Origin: Tepidibacter hydrothermalis | GTDB lineage: Bacteria > Bacillota > Clostridia > Peptostreptococcales > Peptostreptococcaceae | Assembly (NCBI RefSeq): GCF_029542625.1 | Contig: NZ_CP120733.1 | Coordinates: 3,720,001 to 3,784,000, forward strand | Direction: 5' to 3' | Length of the DNA: 64,000 bases | In this document: positions 36,294 to 44,999 of the stretch, piece after piece | Numbering within the stretch: the first letter of the stretch is position 1 | How the letters are laid out: every line of letters begins with the position of its first letter | Program-made: the position numbers and the translations under genes | The notes under the pieces: model-generated | Told to the model about the DNA's origin: nothing | The model's database searches: none | What the model saw: the letters and a program-made list of their open reading frames with translations, nothing else

Positions 36294-37385
36294 TTAAATC
36301 AAATTTGAAACCCGGTTCTTCTTTATTTCACAAGTAATCCATATAATAATAGGTAAAATCACTTGAAAGAATAGACCATAATACTTCCATACTTCATCAG
36401 TCCATTCCCAAAATTCCATTATATTATCAACTATAAAGCAAGATAAGTTAAGCATCGATAACGCAATAGGCATTACAATGAAGCGATAATCAACATATCC
36501 AAATATTTTAACAACTCCTTTGCATGCACCTAACAAATATATACTTATTTTAATAAATGCGCCTAATGAAAATATAGTGGTTATTATCACTTCTACTCTT
36601 TGTACAAAATTACCAATATCTATTCTTCCTGTAGTAAAATAGGAAGGATGATATACTATTGAAGCTTGGTTTATTCCTAAAACTAAAATATTAGTTACTG
36701 AAATAACAAATATTAATATTCCTCCAATTATTAAACCTACAGTATAAACTTTATACGGCGAGGTTTTTCTTTTAAAAGTAGAGAAAGCCATAGTAAATGG
36801 AAGTATTTGCGTAAACGGAAATAAAAATACTATAAAAGCCCCTTGCATAACAGGTTTTGCTCCATTATATAATGTAGGAGAAATATTATTCATATTAATA
36901 TCAGGTATTAATAATAGTACAGAAACAAATAAAAAACCAATTACTATCAAAATAAAAAATTCCGACCACCTTCCTGTTAATTCAATTCCTTCTTTCACTG
37001 CCCAAATACATAAAATAATCATAATTGTATCTGGTATTACTAAAGGTGTATCATGTAATGTAACTATATTAACAAATTGACCGAAATTCCTTAAAACTTC
37101 ACTTCCTGTCTCAAAGCAAAAAAAAGTAAATAACATTATAATTATTTTTCCAATAAACTTTCCAAAACAAATTTCAATAATATCAAATAAATCTTTCTGT
37201 GGAAAAATAACATGTAGTCTGCCAAATAAAATCACTACAGGTAGTGCCATAAATATTGATAAAATAACTGTTATCCATAAATCTTGTTTTGCATCTAAAC
37301 CTGATGCCTGTATTGAAGATGTTCCTACTATAAATAAAATTATAAGAGCTATTCCTTGTTTATCAGAAATAATTTCCTTATTCAC
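36294..37385 (-). CDS. GerAB/GerKB-type spore germination permease, orphan
   Basis: 363 residues with about ten membrane helices. The family blocks are present: KQGIALIILFIVGTSSI near the start and the central GRWSEFF region of GerAB proteins (APC fold). In germinant receptors this B subunit binds the germinant, working with GerA-type and GerC-type proteins. Neither partner gene is next to it, so it either joins another receptor or acts alone. Start is GTG at 37385 after CGGAGG. Confidence 0.85.
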   Translation of the reverse strand: MNKEIISDKQGIALIILFIVGTSSIQASGLDAKQDLWITVILSIFMALPVVILFGRLHVIFPQKDLFDIIEICFGKFIGKIIIMLFTFFCFETGSEVLRNFGQFVNIVTLHDTPLVIPDTIMIILCIWAVKEGIELTGRWSEFFILIVIGFLFVSVLLLIPDINMNNISPTLYNGAKPVMQGAFIVFLFPFTQILPFTMAFSTFKRKTSPYKVYTVGLIIGGILIFVISVTNILVLGINQASIVYHPSYFTTGRIDIGNFVQRVEVIITTIFSLGAFIKISIYLLGACKGVVKIFGYVDYRFIVMPIALSMLNLSCFIVDNIMEFWEWTDEVWKYYGLFFQVILPIIIWITCEIKKNRVSNLI

Positions 37386-37530
37386 GATTTATTCCTCCGA
37401 ATTATAGATAATCAATATCTAAACTTCTCAATATCATGTTTCAACTAAACATAAACTATTTTATATAGTATTCCTCAAATAAATAAATTTAACCTCCGAA
37501 CTTTCTTTTTAAATACTCAGAATGTAAAGA

Positions 37531-37598
37531 TAGTATACTAATAATATTATCTTGTTCAAAGACTCAAGATATAAAGTATAGTATACTAATAATATTAT
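37531..37598. repeat. Direct repeat upstream of the EamA gene
   Basis: TAGTATACTAATAATATTAT occurs identically at 37531-37550 and 37579-37598, 48 bp apart. It contains the palindromes AGTATACT and AATAATATTATT. A pair of operators is possible; it lies between divergent genes (gerAB-like and EamA). Confidence 0.6.
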
Positions 37599-37663
37599 TT
37601 TCTTCAGATATAAAACACTGTGTAAAGCCTACATTAGAATAAATTTTAAAGGAGATGATTAAT

Positions 37664-38587
37664 ATGGATGATAAATTATCAAAGAAAGTTTTATTAGCTG
37701 ATTTTTCTTTATTGGTTGTAGCTTTTATATGGGGTGGAGGATTTATTGCAGGTAAAATAGCTTTAGAATCTGTTACTCCATTTTATGTATTATCATTTAG
37801 ATTTTTATTGTCTGGATTGATTATAAGTTTTATATTTTTTAAAAAGATTAAAAATATAAACAAAAGAACCTTAATATCAGGTCTATTATTAGGATGTTTA
37901 TTATTCACAGGACAATCACTTCAAACAATAGGACTTAAGTATACAACTGCTGGAAAGCAATCATTTTTAGTAGCTACTTACACTATTTTCGTTCCATTTA
38001 TATCATGGTATTTTAATAAGAAAAAGCCAACTATATACTCTGTTATATCAGGTCTATTAACAATTATAGGTATAGGTTTTTTGAGTCTTCAAGATACTTT
38101 TTATTTAAGTTTTGGAGATACGTTAACACTACTTTATGCTCTTGTATTTGCTATTCAAGTAGTTTTAATAGGTTTTTATGTTAAAGATATAGATCCTATC
38201 CCTTTGACTAGTATTCAATTAGTAGTAGCTGGAATTTTGTCTCTTATAAGTGCCTTATTATTTGAACCTAAATTAAATCACTTTAATACAAACACAATTC
38301 TTTCTATTTTGTATTTAATAATACTAAACACTACACTAGCTTTCTTAGTTCAAAATACAGCACAAAAATATACATCAGATACACATGCTTCTATTATAGT
38401 ATCTCTTCAATCTCTATTTGGAAGTTTATTATCAGTGATTTTGTTAGGCGAAATCTTTACAAAAAATATGATTATAGGATGTATATTTATATCAATAGCA
38501 GTTATTATGTCTAAGTATGGAGATAAATTGTTTAATGTGAAACATATTTTATCGAAATTTCAAAATCCAAAGAATCAAATAGAATAA
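37664..38587 (+). CDS. EamA/DMT-family transporter
   Basis: 307 residues from the ATG at 37664, after AAAGGAGATG; an earlier ATG at 37655 overlaps that site. Ten membrane helices form two EamA repeats (about 10-145 and 158-293), with the family start VAFIWGGGFIAGKIAL and the second-half motif NTTLAFLVQNTAQKYTS. Such proteins export amino acids or other metabolites. The substrate is unknown. A diverged repeat A and a terminator follow. Confidence 0.88.
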   Translation: MDDKLSKKVLLADFSLLVVAFIWGGGFIAGKIALESVTPFYVLSFRFLLSGLIISFIFFKKIKNINKRTLISGLLLGCLLFTGQSLQTIGLKYTTAGKQSFLVATYTIFVPFISWYFNKKKPTIYSVISGLLTIIGIGFLSLQDTFYLSFGDTLTLLYALVFAIQVVLIGFYVKDIDPIPLTSIQLVVAGILSLISALLFEPKLNHFNTNTILSILYLIILNTTLAFLVQNTAQKYTSDTHASIIVSLQSLFGSLLSVILLGEIFTKNMIIGCIFISIAVIMSKYGDKLFNVKHILSKFQNPKNQIE

Positions 38588-38590
38588 TCA

Positions 38591-38660
38591 AAACTTCGTT
38601 TCACGCTAATACATGGCTTATGTAGCCAACTATCCTTACAAGCTCCGTTGGTTAAAAATA
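38591..38660 (+). repeat. Dispersed repeat A, copy 4 (diverged)
   Basis: ACTTCGTTTCACGCTAAT...GCTTATGTAGCCAACTATCC...GCTCCGTTGGTTAAAAATA follows the order of the other A copies but with many changes. Same orientation as the copies at 1503 and 53007. Confidence 0.55.
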
Positions 38661-38664
38661 AAAA

Positions 38665-38701
38665 AAATAACGCTTATTAAATTTAATAAGCGTTATTTTT
38701 A
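38665..38701. terminator. Bidirectional terminator, EamA / speB
   Basis: AAATAACGCTTATTAAA / TTTAATAAGCGTTATTT, perfect arms, between convergent genes. Confidence 0.9.
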
Positions 38702-38716
38702 TAAGAAATTTATAAT

Positions 38717-39571
38717 TTATTTTTCTATTATAAGTGCCATCTCTCTTAATATCTTGCATGCAACTGCATTTGAAACTCCACTTGTATCATACTGTGGTGC
38801 AAGTTCTACAATATCAGCACCAACTATATTTAGAGACTCCATAGTTTTTATAGCTTCCATCATTTCATTAAAAGTAATTCCTCCAGGTTCAGGAGTTCCT
38901 GTTCCCGAAAAGATAGATGGATCTAAAATATCTAAATCTATAGTTATATAAACAGGCTTATCTCCTATTGTTTTAACTGCTTCTTTAAGACCTTCACAAG
39001 AAAACTTAGTCAAATTAGTATGTTGTTTCGCCCATTCAAACTCTGCTTTTTCTCCAGATCTTATTCCGAATTGATATATTTTATTATCACCCATAAAATC
39101 CCAACATCTTTTTATTACTGATGCATGAGATAATGGCTCTCCTAAATAATCATCTCTAAGATCTGTGTGTGCATCAAAGTGAATTAAGTACATATCATTG
39201 TATTTTTCATATACAGCTTTTATACTTCCCAATGATACTAAATGCTCTCCTCCTATCATAATAGGAGTTTTGTCATCTTTTAATATATTTGATGTAAAGT
39301 CATATATTTCATCTAATACCTTTTGTGTATTTCCAAATGGAAATTCTAAGTCTCCTGCATCGAAGGCTTTAACATCTTCTAGATCTTTATCTAAGTAAGG
39401 ACTGTATGTTTCAAGACCATATGATTCACTTCTCATTACATTAGAAGCAAATCTTGTTCCAGGTCTAAATGAAGTTGTTCCATCAAACGGACTTCCAAAT
39501 AAGACTAACTTAGATTCTTCATATTCATTATCAAAGCCTAAAAAAGTAGATACATTCTTAAATAGATTCAT
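38717..39571 (-). CDS. speB: Agmatinase
   Basis: 284 residues. All binuclear Mn2+ motifs of ureohydrolases are present: GGEH, HFDAHTDL (with Asp and His ligands) and TIDLDILDPS, followed by GTGTPEPGG. It hydrolyses agmatine to putrescine and urea. It overlaps speE by 14 nt as the last gene of speD-speE-speB, completing the route from SpeA agmatine to putrescine, which SpeE then aminopropylates. Confidence 0.95.
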   Translation of the reverse strand: MNLFKNVSTFLGFDNEYEESKLVLFGSPFDGTTSFRPGTRFASNVMRSESYGLETYSPYLDKDLEDVKAFDAGDLEFPFGNTQKVLDEIYDFTSNILKDDKTPIMIGGEHLVSLGSIKAVYEKYNDMYLIHFDAHTDLRDDYLGEPLSHASVIKRCWDFMGDNKIYQFGIRSGEKAEFEWAKQHTNLTKFSCEGLKEAVKTIGDKPVYITIDLDILDPSIFSGTGTPEPGGITFNEMMEAIKTMESLNIVGADIVELAPQYDTSGVSNAVACKILREMALIIEK

Positions 39572-40412
39572 CTTCCAACATCTCCTTAACGTATGTAGGA
39601 AGAGCGAATGCTCCTACGTGAATGTCTGTATTGTAGTATTTAGTCTTTATTCCAAGACTGTTCCATTTTTCTTTATCTAAATCTTTTATAGGATCTAATT
39701 GCTTTGATGCAAATCCAAATAACCAATGTCCAGATGGATATGTTGGCATATGATATTGGTATGCCTTTGCTATTGGAAATATATTTTTAATTTTTTTATG
39801 AGCTCTACTCATCTCTCTTGCATTCTCTGAGTAATATGGACTTTCATTTTGATTTATTAATATACCTTTTTCAGTTAAAGCATTATAACAATCAGTATAG
39901 AATTTTGTTGTAAAAAGACCTTCTCCAGGGCCTATTGGATCTGTAGAGTCTACTATTATCAAATCATATATATTCTCTTTACCCTCTACAAATTTAAGTC
40001 CGTCTTCAAAGTATAGATTAACTCTAGGATCATCTAATTTACATGCTGTTATAGGCAGATATTCTTTTGATGCTGTAACTACTAGTTCATCTATTTCAAC
40101 CATATCTATTTTCTCTATACTTTTATATCTTGTAAGCTCTCTTACTGTTCCGCCATCCCCTGCTCCTATTACAAGAACGTTTTTGATATCTAAGTTGGTA
40201 GCCATAGCAACATGAGTTATCATATCATGATATATAAACTCATCTTTTTCTGTAACCATTACAAGTCCATCTATAGTAAGTAATCTCCCGAATTCATGTG
40301 TATCAAAAACATCTACTTGTTGAAATTCACTTTTTTCAGAAAAAAGGTGTTTTTTAACTTTCATTGAAAATTTCACATTATCTGTTTGATCTTCCGTATA
40401 CCATAATTGCAT
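39558..40412 (-). CDS. speE: Spermidine synthase (polyamine aminopropyltransferase)
   Basis: 284 residues from the ATG at 40412, which follows AAAGGGGTG; a GTG three codons earlier overlaps that site. It starts LWYTEDQTDNVKFSMKVKK as usual. It shows the nucleotide-binding VLVIGAGDGGTVRELTRY, and DSTDPIGPGEGLF with the two catalytic Asp residues. It transfers aminopropyl from decarboxylated SAM (made by SpeD) to putrescine. Part of the polyamine operon. Confidence 0.95.
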   Translation of the reverse strand: MQLWYTEDQTDNVKFSMKVKKHLFSEKSEFQQVDVFDTHEFGRLLTIDGLVMVTEKDEFIYHDMITHVAMATNLDIKNVLVIGAGDGGTVRELTRYKSIEKIDMVEIDELVVTASKEYLPITACKLDDPRVNLYFEDGLKFVEGKENIYDLIIVDSTDPIGPGEGLFTTKFYTDCYNALTEKGILINQNESPYYSENAREMSRAHKKIKNIFPIAKAYQYHMPTYPSGHWLFGFASKQLDPIKDLDKEKWNSLGIKTKYYNTDIHVGAFALPTYVKEMLEDESI

Positions 40413-40462
40413 TTTTTGCACCCCTTTATTTATCTCTACTTTTTTATTATAGTCTAATCTTA

Positions 40463-40879
40463 TTATTCTGCGTCTGGTTTAAATTTAATCTCTTCGAATT
40501 TTTCTTTAGAGTTATGTCTTATTCTATCTACAAGTCCTCTTGCAACTTCCGATGCTTCACTTTTTTCTGCTTTAAGATTCTTCTCAAGGTAATCAAACGC
40601 CACCCAAGGATTTACAGAATCTCCACAAGTAAACAGATCAACAGATGCATATCCATATTCTGGCCAAGTGTGTATTGTCAGGTGAGACTCTTGAATTATA
40701 ACGGCTCCACTAACTCCCCATGGATTGAACATATGAAAACAGCTAGTAACTACAGTCGCATTTGACTCTTTAGCTGCCTCAACCATATACTTCTCAATTA
40801 AAGCATGATTATTTAAAATTTCCTTATCACAATCATAATACTCAACTAAAATATGTCTCCCTAATTGTTCTATTTTCAT
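40463..40879 (-). CDS. speD: S-adenosylmethionine decarboxylase proenzyme
   Basis: 138 residues from the second ATG (40879), which has GGAG at the right distance; the first ATG at 40885 is too close. Bacterial class 1B AdoMetDC: self-cleavage occurs before the Ser of QESHLTIHTWPE, giving the pyruvoyl group, with the Cys of FTCGD as proton donor. It makes the aminopropyl donor for SpeE. First gene of the speDEB set, preceded by three palindromic repeats that look like operators. Confidence 0.94.
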   Translation of the reverse strand: MKIEQLGRHILVEYYDCDKEILNNHALIEKYMVEAAKESNATVVTSCFHMFNPWGVSGAVIIQESHLTIHTWPEYGYASVDLFTCGDSVNPWVAFDYLEKNLKAEKSEASEVARGLVDRIRHNSKEKFEEIKFKPDAE

Positions 40880-40924
40880 ATCCATGTCTCCTTTTCATTT
40901 AAGATTTTAGAATTTATGAATCCC

Positions 40925-41020
40925 GTTTACTATTTGTAAACTCTAAGTTTATTTTTGTTTTAAAAGTTTCTTATTTGTAAACTTGAAATTGATTTATATT
41001 ATGGTTTACTATTTGTAAAC
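40925..41020. promoter_or_regulatory. Three operator-like repeats upstream of speD
   Basis: GTTTACTATTTGTAAAC (perfect 6-bp arms, 5-bp spacer) occurs at 40925-40941 and 41004-41020. A near copy, GTTTCTTATTTGTAAAC, lies at 40966-40982. Spacing is about 40 bp, near four helical turns, so bound proteins would face the same side. The regulator is not identifiable from this window. Confidence 0.65.
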
Positions 41021-41194
41021 TTAAAATTGATTTATAGTAAATACATTATCTACTATACTATTTTTTTTGAGTTTGTCAATAATTTTTCAAAAACTTTTTA
41101 TTTTTATGAAAAACCTAAAAGTTGTAAAATATTAATAGTTTAAGACTGTAGATGAGGACTCAACAGGTTCCTAATTAGGTTAGCAACAAAACAT

Positions 41195-41250
41195 AATAAA
41201 AAAATTCAGTTAAAATAAAAACTCTATCTGAATTAAGTTTAACTTTATAT
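41195..41250 (-). repeat. Dispersed repeat B, partial copy
   Basis: AATTCAGTTAAAATAAAAAC, CTGAATTAAG and TTTAACTTTA match the outer end of repeat B (43218-43262). The remaining part is lost or diverged. It lies within the 448-bp gap between speD and speA. Confidence 0.6.
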
Positions 41251-41284
41251 TTGAGAAAAATAACTCACTGATTAGTATAACCAT

Positions 41285-41327
41285 AAAAAAACAGAGTACG
41301 CATTTAAATGCATACTCTGTTTTTTAG
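41285..41327 (-). terminator. Terminator of speA
   Basis: AAAAAACAGAGTA...GCATTT / AAATGC...TACTCTGTTTTTT hairpin with one mismatch, ending at the speA stop. Confidence 0.9.
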
Positions 41328-42779
41328 TTATATTCCTAAAACCTTTATATTTTCAACATATGGATCCTCAGTATCAGTCATCATACCATGTTGATTTTTA
41401 ATGAATTTTATATATTCTATAATTTCGCTACTTATTCTTTCTCCAGGTGTTATTATAGGGATTCCAGGTGGGTATGCCATTATAGATTCTCCACTTACTT
41501 CACCTTCTGAATCTTCAAGCTTTATTATTTTTTTTCTAGCATAAAAAGCATCTCTTGGCGATACTACGATTTGTGGATTATGCAGTACGACTTTATCAAA
41601 ATCAACTCTACCTTTTCCATGCTTAAAGCTAATTTCCTTAAGAGCATCTACAAGTTTGTCTAAAGAAAAACTATCATCTCCAACACTTATAATTGCTAAT
41701 ATATTATATACATCACCCAGTTCAACTTGTATATTATACTCATCTCGAAGGACATCATAGACTTCAAAACCAGTCATGCCAATACCTTTAACACATACAC
41801 CAAGCTTAGTCTCATCAAAATTATATACTCCATCTTGCCCTATCAATTCATTACCAAAAGCATATAATCCTTCAATTTCATTTATTTCATCTCTAGCTTT
41901 TCTTGAAATTTCTAACACTCTTGTAAATACTTCTTCTCCTTGAGTCGCAAGCATTTTTCTCGCAACATCAAGACTAGACATCAACAAATATGACGCACTA
42001 GTAGTTTGAGTTAAATTTAATATAGTTTTAACTCTATTTTTATCTATAATTCCGTCATTTAACAACAACGCAGAACTTTGAGTTAATGATCCTCCTGTTT
42101 TGTGTATACTAACAGCAGACATATCAGCTCCTAGCTCCATAGCTGCTACTGGAAGTTCTTCATGGAATCTAAAATGAGCTCCATGAGCTTCATCAACTAT
42201 AACTGCTATATTTTTTTCATGCGATATTTCAATTATTCTTTTTAAATTTGATGTAGCACCATAATAAGTTGGATTTATTATAAATACAGCCTTAACATCA
42301 GGATTTTCTTCAATAGCTTCTTCAATACTCTCAACTGAAACTCCCATTGCTATTCCAAGCTCATCATTAGTCTGTGGCTGAACATATACAGGTATACCTC
42401 CACTTAGTATAAGCCCATTTATAGCAGATTTATGAGCATTTCTAGGAATTATAATTTTATCTCCAGGACTGCATACACTCATTATCATAGCTTGAACTCC
42501 AGACGATGTTCCATTAACTAAAAAAAATGCATGGTCTGCACAATAAGCTTTAGCCATAAGTTCTTGTGATTCCTTTATAACCCCTACAGGATTGCTTATA
42601 TTATCTAAACATTTCATAGAATTCACATCAACCTGCAAAACTTTTTCCCCTATATAATTCGAAAGTTCAGGTAACCCTTTTCCATGCTTATGTCCTGGCA
42701 CATCAAATGGAATTACATTCCTTTGTTGGTACTCTTTTAAAGCATCAAATAATGGAGTTGCATTTTGATTTTTTATCAT
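41328..42779 (-). CDS. speA: Arginine decarboxylase, aminotransferase-fold (Orn/Lys/Arg decarboxylase family)
   Basis: 483 residues from the ATG at 42779 (AAAGGTGG site); the frame opens ten codons earlier. Fold type I PLP enzyme of the short firmicute SpeA/YaaO type: FDVPGHKHGKGLPEL at the N-terminus, VDEAHGAHFRFH, and the PLP lysine in SIHKTGGSLTQSS. Lysine decarboxylase is the main alternative, but the adjoining agmatinase favours arginine. It makes agmatine for SpeB. Separate transcription unit from speDEB. Confidence 0.88.
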   Translation of the reverse strand: MIKNQNATPLFDALKEYQQRNVIPFDVPGHKHGKGLPELSNYIGEKVLQVDVNSMKCLDNISNPVGVIKESQELMAKAYCADHAFFLVNGTSSGVQAMIMSVCSPGDKIIIPRNAHKSAINGLILSGGIPVYVQPQTNDELGIAMGVSVESIEEAIEENPDVKAVFIINPTYYGATSNLKRIIEISHEKNIAVIVDEAHGAHFRFHEELPVAAMELGADMSAVSIHKTGGSLTQSSALLLNDGIIDKNRVKTILNLTQTTSASYLLMSSLDVARKMLATQGEEVFTRVLEISRKARDEINEIEGLYAFGNELIGQDGVYNFDETKLGVCVKGIGMTGFEVYDVLRDEYNIQVELGDVYNILAIISVGDDSFSLDKLVDALKEISFKHGKGRVDFDKVVLHNPQIVVSPRDAFYARKKIIKLEDSEGEVSGESIMAYPPGIPIITPGERISSEIIEYIKFIKNQHGMMTDTEDPYVENIKVLGI

Positions 42780-43133
42780 TTTCAACCACCTTTTTCGAAA
42801 AATTAGCACTAATGCTTATAATAAATGATATATTACTATCTAATCTTTATTTTTGTCAACAAGATATTTTTTTCGCATATTCTATACCCTTCATCTATAA
42901 TAGTTCCTGTTTATAATATCTTGTCTTTTTTCATTCCATATTATTTATGCAATATTCATTTATATAAATTTCATTTTCTTATTTATTTAATATTAATTTC
43001 TTATTAAAACATTATATAGTTTTCTCCTAAATATATGTATCTATATATATTCTAACCTGTATTAATTTCCATTTATATACTATGAATTAAAACCTCTTAT
43101 TTATGCTTTTATATGTAATTCCGTGAAAAACAT
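42780..43133. other. AT-rich gene-free stretch upstream of speA
   Basis: About 350 bp of strongly T-rich sequence without a convincing ORF. Short open frames near 42825-43007 lack ribosome binding sites and code for low-complexity Ile/Tyr/Phe runs. The speA promoter must be here but I could not fix it. Confidence 0.5.
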
Positions 43134-43262
43134 TTTATCCGAAAGCTAAGAACTCTAAAAAATCCCTCTTCTTTAAATATGAGAACTCTACATCATCTGG
43201 ATTAGTTGAACTTAATTCAGTTAAAGTAAAAACTCCATATTAATTAAGTTTCACTTTATTAT
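43134..43262 (-). repeat. Dispersed repeat B, copy 2 (inverted)
   Basis: The reverse complement aligns along its full length with 17331-17462. Shared blocks include AGTTGAACTAATCCAGA, GTAGAGTTCT, TAGAGTTCTTAGCTTTC / AGAACTCTTAGCTTTCGG and GTGAAACTTAATT. About 80 percent identity by eye. Confidence 0.8.
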
Positions 43263-43343
43263 TAAATAATCGTATTCTCTGAAATTATATAGATCAAATA
43301 TCATAAATTATAATTCATCCAAAATCAGCTTTAATCGAACGAA

Positions 43344-43377
43344 AATGCAACCCACCATATGATAAGTTGCATTTTTG
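43344..43377 (-). terminator. Terminator of the sigV-rsiV operon
   Basis: AAAATGCAAC / GTTGCATTTT hairpin, 34 bp beyond the rsiV stop. Confidence 0.8.
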
Positions 43378-43410
43378 TTTGATTTTATATTTTATTTCTA
43401 TTTTTTTAAA

Positions 43411-44271
43411 TTATTCTATAACAAACTCTTGTGGACCCATAGCGCCAGGTGCTATTTCATATTTATCAAATACAATTACTACTTTTCCATCTTCATTTAT
43501 ATAAAAATTAGGCGTTTCTTTTATTCCATTGAATCCCATTTCCCCTTCAAAGAAACTATTATTTTCGTCTTTTTTTCTTTCTTCTATTTGAGCATATATA
43601 CTCTTATCTATTATTTTTTTATAATCTTTTCCTAATATATCCTCTATCTTTATATTTTTATTATTTCTAATATTAATATTATAGTAATAAGTTTGTGAAT
43701 ATGAATAAGATGATGATTCATATTGGTATAAAGTAAAAGATATCATATTATCATTAACTGACTTAAGATCATAGTCTACTTTAACTTTTGTCTTTCTGTC
43801 TTTAAACTCTTCTTCAGTTCCTCCAGTCTCTATAAATGCCTGCTTATCTTCTAGAGCTCTTTGTTCTGCTTCTTTTATTGTAGCTTTCATTTTTTCATAT
43901 ATTTCATCATTTATTTTTTGCTCTAACTTTTTATCTGATAACCCCTCAACCTTAGGTATTTTAATTTCTGCATCTACTACATCACTATGAATCTCATAAT
44001 CTTTAAACGTCAATAATTTAGCTATGCTGCCTATTATAGGAACCTCACTCATACTTTGAGCAAAAGATTGATTCATATTTAAAGTGGCTACAAACATCCC
44101 TGAAAATATAATAAAAACAGATGCTGCTAATGCAAGATTTCTTGTATAAGACGGTCTTTTTATACTATTTCTCTCATAATTCTTTATAGTAGAGTTTACT
44201 AGTTCCTCTAGTTCATTCGGTATTTGTATAGAATCATACTCTCGTTTTAAATCCTTAAATTTATTATCCAT
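43411..44271 (-). CDS. rsiV: Anti-sigma factor RsiV-like (DUF4163/DUF3298)
   Basis: 286 residues. The N-terminal 45 residues are cytoplasmic (sigma binding), a transmembrane helix spans about 47-67, and the rest is an extracellular DUF4163-DUF3298 region ending VVIVFDKYEIAPGAMGPQEFVIE, the RsiV signature. In Bacillus and Clostridioides RsiV binds lysozyme directly and is then cleaved by proteases, freeing SigV. It starts a few nt after the sigV stop. No sensed molecule can be proven from the sequence. Confidence 0.85.
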   Translation of the reverse strand: MDNKFKDLKREYDSIQIPNELEELVNSTIKNYERNSIKRPSYTRNLALAASVFIIFSGMFVATLNMNQSFAQSMSEVPIIGSIAKLLTFKDYEIHSDVVDAEIKIPKVEGLSDKKLEQKINDEIYEKMKATIKEAEQRALEDKQAFIETGGTEEEFKDRKTKVKVDYDLKSVNDNMISFTLYQYESSSYSYSQTYYYNINIRNNKNIKIEDILGKDYKKIIDKSIYAQIEERKKDENNSFFEGEMGFNGIKETPNFYINEDGKVVIVFDKYEIAPGAMGPQEFVIE

Positions 44272-44273
44272 AT

Positions 44274-44768
44274 TTACACCCCTTCTCCCATAATTATTTT
44301 AAGCTTATCTAAAGCAGTATATAATCTAGATTTAACAGTACTTATATTGCAGTCTATAGTTTTAGCTATATCTTCTATTTTCATATCTTCAAAGTACCTT
44401 AATACTACTATTGTTTTTTGATTTTCATCCAGTTTTTCTATAGCTTCACGTAAGTCTATATTTCTATCTAAATTATCTTCTTCACATTCAGATTTGTCAT
44501 TCATTTCATCTATAAGTAATATCCTCTTATTCTTTCTTATATGGTTTATACTAGTGTTTATTATTATTCTGTACAACCAAGCTTTTATGTTCTCAGATTT
44601 TTTTAATGTATTGATTGATGACAATGCTTTGTATATTGACTCCTGTACTATATCTAATGCCTCTTGTTGATCCTTTACATAAGTGTATGCAAATCTGTAT
44701 AAACTCTCTTGGTTATCAGTTATATATTTTACAAGTTCATCATAGTTCTTATTTTTACGTCTTATCAT
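44274..44768 (-). CDS. sigV: ECF RNA polymerase sigma factor, SigV-like
   Basis: 164 residues. Region 2 (LYRFAYTYVKDQQEALDIVQESIYKAL, WLYRIIINTSINHIRKN) and region 4 (VVLRYFEDMKIEDIAKTIDCNISTVKSRLYTALDKLK) are complete and there are no other domains. Co-transcribed with rsiV. In Clostridioides the SigV homologue (CsfV) turns on lysozyme resistance. Two tandem ECF-type promoters upstream suggest it activates itself. Confidence 0.92.
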   Translation of the reverse strand: MIRRKNKNYDELVKYITDNQESLYRFAYTYVKDQQEALDIVQESIYKALSSINTLKKSENIKAWLYRIIINTSINHIRKNKRILLIDEMNDKSECEEDNLDRNIDLREAIEKLDENQKTIVVLRYFEDMKIEDIAKTIDCNISTVKSRLYTALDKLKIIMGEGV

Positions 44769-44820
44769 AACCCTATTCCTCTCTATATTTTTTATATACT
44801 ATTTTTTATTACTATACTTA

Positions 44821-44848
44821 GACGATTCATAACATAAAAAAGTTTGAA
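44821..44848 (-). promoter_or_regulatory. ECF (SigV-type) promoter P1 of sigV-rsiV
   Basis: Minus strand: -35 CAAACTTTTTT, and -10 CGTC 17 nt after the AAAC, about 50 nt before the sigV ATG. Matches the ECF SigV/SigX pattern (AAAC and CGTC). Confidence 0.7.
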
Positions 44849-44898
44849 TTTATTTATATATATTTAATTTTTTCATTTTTTTATTATTACTATACTTA

Positions 44899-44926
44899 GA
44901 CGTTTAGTTATATAAAAAAGTTTGAA
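44899..44926 (-). promoter_or_regulatory. ECF (SigV-type) promoter P2 of sigV-rsiV
   Basis: A second copy of the same elements (CAAACTTTTTT, 17 nt, CGTC), 78 bp upstream of P1. About 40 bp around both are alike, including CTATACTTAGACG. Confidence 0.65.
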
Positions 44927-44999
44927 TCCATATAAATTTCACTTTTATTTAGTATATAATGGTAAATAAGATTTAATTTAATCAAAGGAGGAAGATCAA

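Noticed and set aside
40925-41020. Short CRISPR-like array
   Set aside because: Only three repeats, one of them imperfect, with AT-rich and partly repeated spacers, no cas genes, and a position at a promoter; operators are the better reading.
41328-42779. Lysine decarboxylase
   Set aside because: Cannot be excluded by motif alone, but the agmatinase gene next door makes arginine the likely substrate.
42825-43007. Plus-strand ORF of 60 codons
   Set aside because: Low-complexity Tyr/Ile/Phe product, no ribosome binding site, lies in AT-rich non-coding DNA.
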